Assembly (NCBI GenBank): GCA_944474755.1
Contig: OX104114.1
Location: forward strand, 43,713,070-43,777,069
Origin: Limnoperna fortunei
Taxonomy: Eukaryota > Mollusca > Bivalvia > Mytilida > Modiolidae
Length of the DNA stretch: 64,000 nucleotides
Reading direction: 5' to 3'
Shown here: piece after piece, positions 59,828 to 64,000 of the stretch
Numbering within the stretch: position 1 is the first letter of the stretch
How the letters are laid out: every line of letters starts with the position of its first letter
Translations under genes and position numbers: made by a program
The notes under the pieces: model-generated
The model's database searches: none
Told to the model about the DNA's origin: nothing
The model's input: the letters and a program-made list of their open reading frames with translations, nothing else

Positions 59828-59976
59828 TAACAAATAGTTCATGGCACTTCGGGTCAAATGGCAGTATACGGACCAGTTGGTGGCCCCAATAAATATATGG
59901 ACCGAAGCGCATTTTTGGGGCCACCAACCCGTCCATATAATGCCATATGACCCTCAGTGTCCTGAACTATTTGTTA
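59828..59976. repeat. Foldback with about 63-bp arms
   Basis: TAACAAATAGTTCA / TGAACTATTTGTTA, GGTCAAATGGCA / TGCCATATGACC and GGTGGCCCCA / TGGGGCCACC are nested inverted pairs around a centre near 59902. Similar GTCCATATAAT phrases occur at 55028-55100, on the other side of the LINE, suggesting a shared origin within the host element. Confidence 0.85.
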
Positions 59977-61136
59977 AATATTTATAGTTTTCTTTTTTTT
60001 TTTTAATTTGCGTATATTTTACTGTTAGGTGTTTTAATTGGTGTGGATCTCTTGAGATTAAAGTGAACTCGTGTTCACTTCTTTAATTAATTATGATAAT
60101 TATAATTGAATGTTTGCTTGTTTTCAATCATGATTAACTTTGATGGGATTAGGAGTTCTAAGGAATGAGACGTTAACCGTTGTAGTTAATATTATTAGAC
60201 GGTAGACGACTGGAGTTTATTGCTGTTTTGTTGTCTATATTTGCATTTCATTTTTCTTCGTCATCAGTATAAGCATTGTCATCCTCATCATATTGTGTAA
60301 ATATATTATAAATTTATATATTTTACATATGTGGGGCGAGTCGTTATTAAATGTGGGGCGACTCGTTATTAATATGGTGTGACTCATGATGGGGCGATTG
60401 AGAGTGGGGCTAGTCGTTACGATACCTCATTGTGAAGGTAACCAAATTCTTAATATACTGCATACTCAACTACAGCACCAGTGTAGCTTGCTAAATGCAG
60501 ACTCAGCCAGGAAAAACCTTATCAATGCAGATTTCATTTTCTCCAACATACCTAAACCAAACAGGAACTCTTTTCTAAGAAATAAATGCTAGTTATATCA
60601 TAAGCACTGTTATTTGGCAACAATAATTATACTGACCATGACAAACAAAATGTTTCTTGGAAGCAGTCAAGGTTAACTAGCTAGGTCGTTGTCTTTTTCC
60701 TTCTCTTTTTTCATTTCTGACATAATACAAGTGTCTGTTTTCTTTTTTTCTTTTCCTGTTTTTTTTATAAACAATAAGTCTTTCATTTATATCATTGTAT
60801 ATGTTGTATTGCCTACTCTCATGAAATGTCCTAGTATGTGTAAATATTTTAGTAGCAGCCTTAACTTTAGTTGGTATAACTTGTGTCGAATCCTGTTACC
60901 TTATTCAAGAAAATAATATTTAACTAAACTTATGGTTTAATGTTTATTGGCATGTATATTTTAGGAATTACCGCTAGAAAAATCACTGTAGTATATATTG
61001 ATAGCTTGTGTAAATGGATACAACTTGTGTATATCTGTTCCAATATCTTCATGCATATTAATATAATGATATCCATCAATATTCTAATCACTTTCATGTT
61101 TAAACAGAGGTGTCTTCATAATTACCAGTAGTTTTT

Positions 61137-62084
61137 GTCTCGCCTGCGACGAAAGTCGCTGGAGGCGAGACATATGTATGGGAATCCGGCGGCGGCGGCA
61201 GCGTAAACACTTGACATCTTGCTTCATATCTTTGTAAGCCCAAGCCCTAGGTCCATCAAATTTGGTCCAGAGGTAGCTTATGATGAGTACTTGCCAGTCA
61301 GTCACCTGTCACCTGACCTTGACCTCAATTTCACGGTCCAGCGACTACGCTAAAGTTTTTGGGTTACGACAGTTCCTCTGTAACTACGCATGGTAGGATG
61401 ACAATATTTGGTGTATAGGTTGCTGATGACTAGTACATGACTGTCTGGTAGGTGTCACCTGACCTTGACCTGAATTTCACGGTCCAGCGACTACGTTAAA
61501 GTTTTTGGGTTACGACAGTTCCTCGGTAACTACGCATGGTAGGATGACAATATTTGGTATATAGGTTGCTGATGACTAGTACATGACTGTCTGGTAGGTG
61601 TCACCTGACCTTGACCTCAATTTCACGGTCCAGCAACTACGTTAAAGTTTTTGGGTTGCGACAGTTCCTCTGTAACTACGCATGGTAGGATGACAATATT
61701 TGGTGTATAGGTTGCTGATGACTAGTACATGACTGTCTGGTAGGTGTCACCTGACCTTGACCTCAATTTCACGGTCCAGCGACTATGTTAAAGTTTTTGG
61801 GTTACGACAGTTCCTCTGTAACTACGCATGGTAGGATGACAATATTTGGTGTATAGGTTGCTGATGACTAGTACATGACTGTCTGGTAGGTGTCACCTGA
61901 CCTTGACCTCAATTTCACGGTCCAGCGACTACGTTAAAGTTTTTGGGTTACGGCTGTTCCCCTGTTACTATGCAGGGTATGGTGACAATATTTTGTATAC
62001 AGGCCGCTGCTGATATTTAATGCTATTTACGTAATGCTTATGACGAAATTTGTTTTCGTTACTGATGCGGAATGCAGGCGAGAC
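61137..62084 (+). mobile_element. Tandem-core hairpin-ended element, family A, copy 3
   Basis: It starts with a perfect compound hairpin at 61137-61172: outer stem GTCTCGCC / GGCGAGAC and inner stem GCGAC / GTCGC closed by a GAAA tetraloop. Five tandem units of about 146 bp follow, then GCAGGCGAGAC at 62074-62084 and the shared TTTTTCTGTGTCCACACTTG tail. Its units are more alike than those of copies 1 and 2, so it is probably the youngest copy. Small open frames across it are not genes. Confidence 0.88.
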
Positions 62085-62903
62085 GTTTTTCTGTGTCCAC
62101 ACTTGTTATACACGTATGTAGAATAATAATTCTACATTTTTGATTTGGTTCAATGTGGAGTTAATTTGCCAAAGTGCACTACCTTTAATGCAGAATATAG
62201 CAAAAGCAAACATGTTTATTAACTAAATTTTTAACCGTACCTGACTTGTTTTGTTTAACCTAACATGCACATTTAAATTTTGCTTGATAATAATTAACAT
62301 TTAATATTATCATTGCCTTGAAACTTCACTTCAAATGATATTATTTTGAAATAACGAGGTATAAAAATCTAACTTGTTTTCATAAAAAGAGCCTAGTTGG
62401 AGAAATAAAGAGGAAAAACTACTATAATCTGCACTATGTACTGCAGCAGATTAGTTTTATTTTAAACTCGGAATTGTACAACTGTATCATGAATCCAGTA
62501 GAAAATTGAACACCTATGATTTGATGTATTTTAATTCTTAATAAACAGACTTGCGTACTACAGTATTTCTTTAGAGTAATTGTGTTGAATTTTTTTTTTG
62601 CACAGTGTCACACACAGAAATTTTAATAGTGTGGACACTGAAGCACACCTGCAAGTCATCTCTACACAGAAGGCAAACAATTGTTTTTTGAATTCATTGC
62701 TACAATAATGCAGCTCATGTCAAGATTTTATCTCGGCAGAGCGGCAAAGAGGGGTCGCTTCACATAATGGAGCAGCCTGGGTGTGCTTCACACCCAGGGA
62801 TTTATACATATTACCTGTTAAAATGTTTTATGGTTTAATGAAAAATTTTTTTTAACCATTTTATAGTTAACATTTCAAGTGTCAATTTTATTAGTATTAA
62901 CAC

Positions 62904-63044
62904 TTGAATCATAATCATGTCTTTGTTGACAATCAACTCGTCAAGTCTTTCCCATAAAATTTTACATGATTGGTGTGCTTGAGGTGCATTCGGATCTATG
63001 CCCTTATAACAAGGCCTTATGGAATGAACCTGTTCACACATACA
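62904..63044 (-). CDS. Exon-like stretch of unknown protein
   Basis: A strong acceptor (branch point TACTAAG, then TATATTCAG) precedes 47 open codons: CMCEQVHSIRPCYKGIDPN, then QAHQSCKILWERLDELIV. A possible donor CAA-GTGTTA closes it, although the frame stays open to 62835. Its Cys/His content and codon flow look like real protein. I recognise no family, and it may belong to a minus-strand gene or a mobile element. Confidence 0.4.
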
Positions 63045-64000
63045 CTGAATATATCTTAGTAAAAAAATAAAGAGAATGTAATTTTTACTAGAATGGATTT
63101 AACACATTTTAAAATTAAATGGCTAAAAAGATAAAGCAAATGTGCAGGGTGTACTGAAGTAAATAGTAGTACATGTCTTATACTCAATTATTCAAACAGT
63201 TCTTTATGGCATAAAAAGATTTTAGATTCATTTCTAATATATGTACACTACAGCTATGGTTGATTTGCTTTTTTCCTTCTACAACTTTTTGCATGCTTAC
63301 CCGCATGCTCTTTGGAGTAGATATTTTGTATGTTGTTTTCATAAACTTGCATGTATATTTATCAATTATACTAGTAGGAAAAATTTGATGGGTTTTCTTT
63401 GATTTGGTTTCTTGCGGATATTAGCAATTAAATTTTGTGTTGAAGATCAGAGCCCAGATAAACTGCGTATTTGCTTTATTACGCAATTAAATTTTCATAA
63501 AACCTAATTATTTTTATAGCTTTCCGTTGCAAAACGCAATATCAAAGGCCTAAAACCCAATCATTTTTTAGAAACATGCTTAATTCACTCACTGAGTGCT
63601 TAAAATTGTTCAGTGATTGCAGTTATTCATTCAAATAAATACACAAAGTTGCGTAATTACGATTCCATTATTTTGCAACACAACAACCAAGGTATTCCGA
63701 ATGTAATGTAAAATATTTCATGCAGCATACCATGCTCCAGGTATGGAGATTTATTTCACAAGAAGAGATGCATGTTCCCTGTTGAATATATTTTTCTTCC
63801 AAAATTTTATTCATGGGTGAAAACCCCAATTAACTTATTTTTGAGTGTGTTAAAAATAAATGATAAAAGTGGTATATAAAAAAATACCCAATGAAAAAAA
63901 TCATCAGATGGGTGAAAAACCCAATGAAAAAAATCTTTTCTGGACCTCTGGAAGATTTTAACAAAATAAAAGGTTAAACTGGATGGAACGTTGTTGCAGT
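63045..64000. other. Right edge, nothing identified
   Basis: AT-rich sequence with no convincing exon or repeat boundary. A short direct repeat of GGGTGAAAA-CCCAAT occurs near 63813 and 63910. Confidence 0.45.

Larger units (their letters stand above)
54834..60426. mobile_element. Foldback element with GACTCGCCCCA iteron ends, interrupted by a LINE
   Basis: GGTATCATTGCGG at 54834 begins a roughly 120-bp left end with iterons GACTCGCCCCA and TTAATAACGACTCGCCCCA. The right end, finishing GTTACGATACC at 60426, is the inverted counterpart (TGGGGCGAGTCGTTATTAAATG). A diverged 3-4 base difference blurs the target duplication. The interior holds a LINE (about 55090-58905) and a smaller foldback (59828-59976), and no transposase. 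It has the same design as 48182-52306 with unrelated iterons. Confidence 0.75.

Noticed and set aside
60477..60592. Possible second exon of the plus-strand gene (ACTACAG acceptor, HQCSLLNADSARKNL...)
   Set aside because: Phase 0 fits, but the pyrimidine tract is poor and the peptide ends at a stop without conserved character.
62600..62800. Minus-strand open stretch reading PLCEATPLCRSAEIKS, stop, HELHYCSNEF, and a GGGTGTG/CACACCC hairpin at 62770-62793
   Set aside because: An in-frame stop, no splice sites and no recognised family; it could be a mobile-element scrap, but I cannot support it.

Overview
The window is eukaryotic nuclear DNA. It is AT-rich, has long introns with GT-AG splice sites, and is packed with decayed and nested transposable elements. 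The transposon vocabulary points to a mollusc, most likely a bivalve of the mussel type: a tRNA-headed SINE with a V-SINE-like tail, elements with about 150-bp tandem cores like the bivalve pearl/Helentron-derived families, and hAT, Harbinger and mariner MITEs. A HEPN-nSTAND-ankyrin gene fits the same group. Species assignment is inference.

Two multi-exon genes, both on the minus strand, could be rebuilt by hand because every exon junction agrees in splice consensus, reading phase and protein family. (1) 28369 to 7691, five exons, predicted 1552 aa: a basic, disordered N-terminus with a bipartite nuclear signal, a DZIP3-like HEPN domain with an intact R-x4-H RNase motif, an nSTAND3 NTPase with intact Walker motifs, and about 23 ankyrin repeats. 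This is the architecture of an NLR-like intracellular sensor and is the most interesting system here. A TATA box and initiator lie upstream, and a decayed tail of four to five further ankyrin repeats follows the stop. (2) 53898 to 32615, ten exons, predicted 335 aa: TADA1, the Tad1/Hfi1-type subunit of the SAGA coactivator complex. A head-to-head promoter region separates it from the first coding exon of an unidentified plus-strand gene at 54284. A likely terminal exon of another plus-strand gene is at 267-361, and a lone exon-like stretch on the minus strand is at 62904-63044.

The introns and spacers are mostly mobile DNA. Three families of tandem-core elements (copies at 2204, 43779 and 61137; 17.8 kb and 33.1 kb; 40.7 kb) share one design: a terminal hairpin at one end and an inverted copy of a hairpin arm at the other. 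Two larger foldback elements have ends built of short G/C-rich iterons: 48182-52306, carrying a nested hAT-like element with 5-bp target duplications, and 54834-60426, carrying a 5'-truncated LINE whose 3' tail is a 260-bp higher-order repeat. A 1.06-kb long inverted repeat sits in TADA1 intron 1. A full-length but dead mariner relic with its own insertion sits in intron 2 of the HEPN gene. Stretches not listed hold AT-rich intron or intergenic sequence in which I see no gene.
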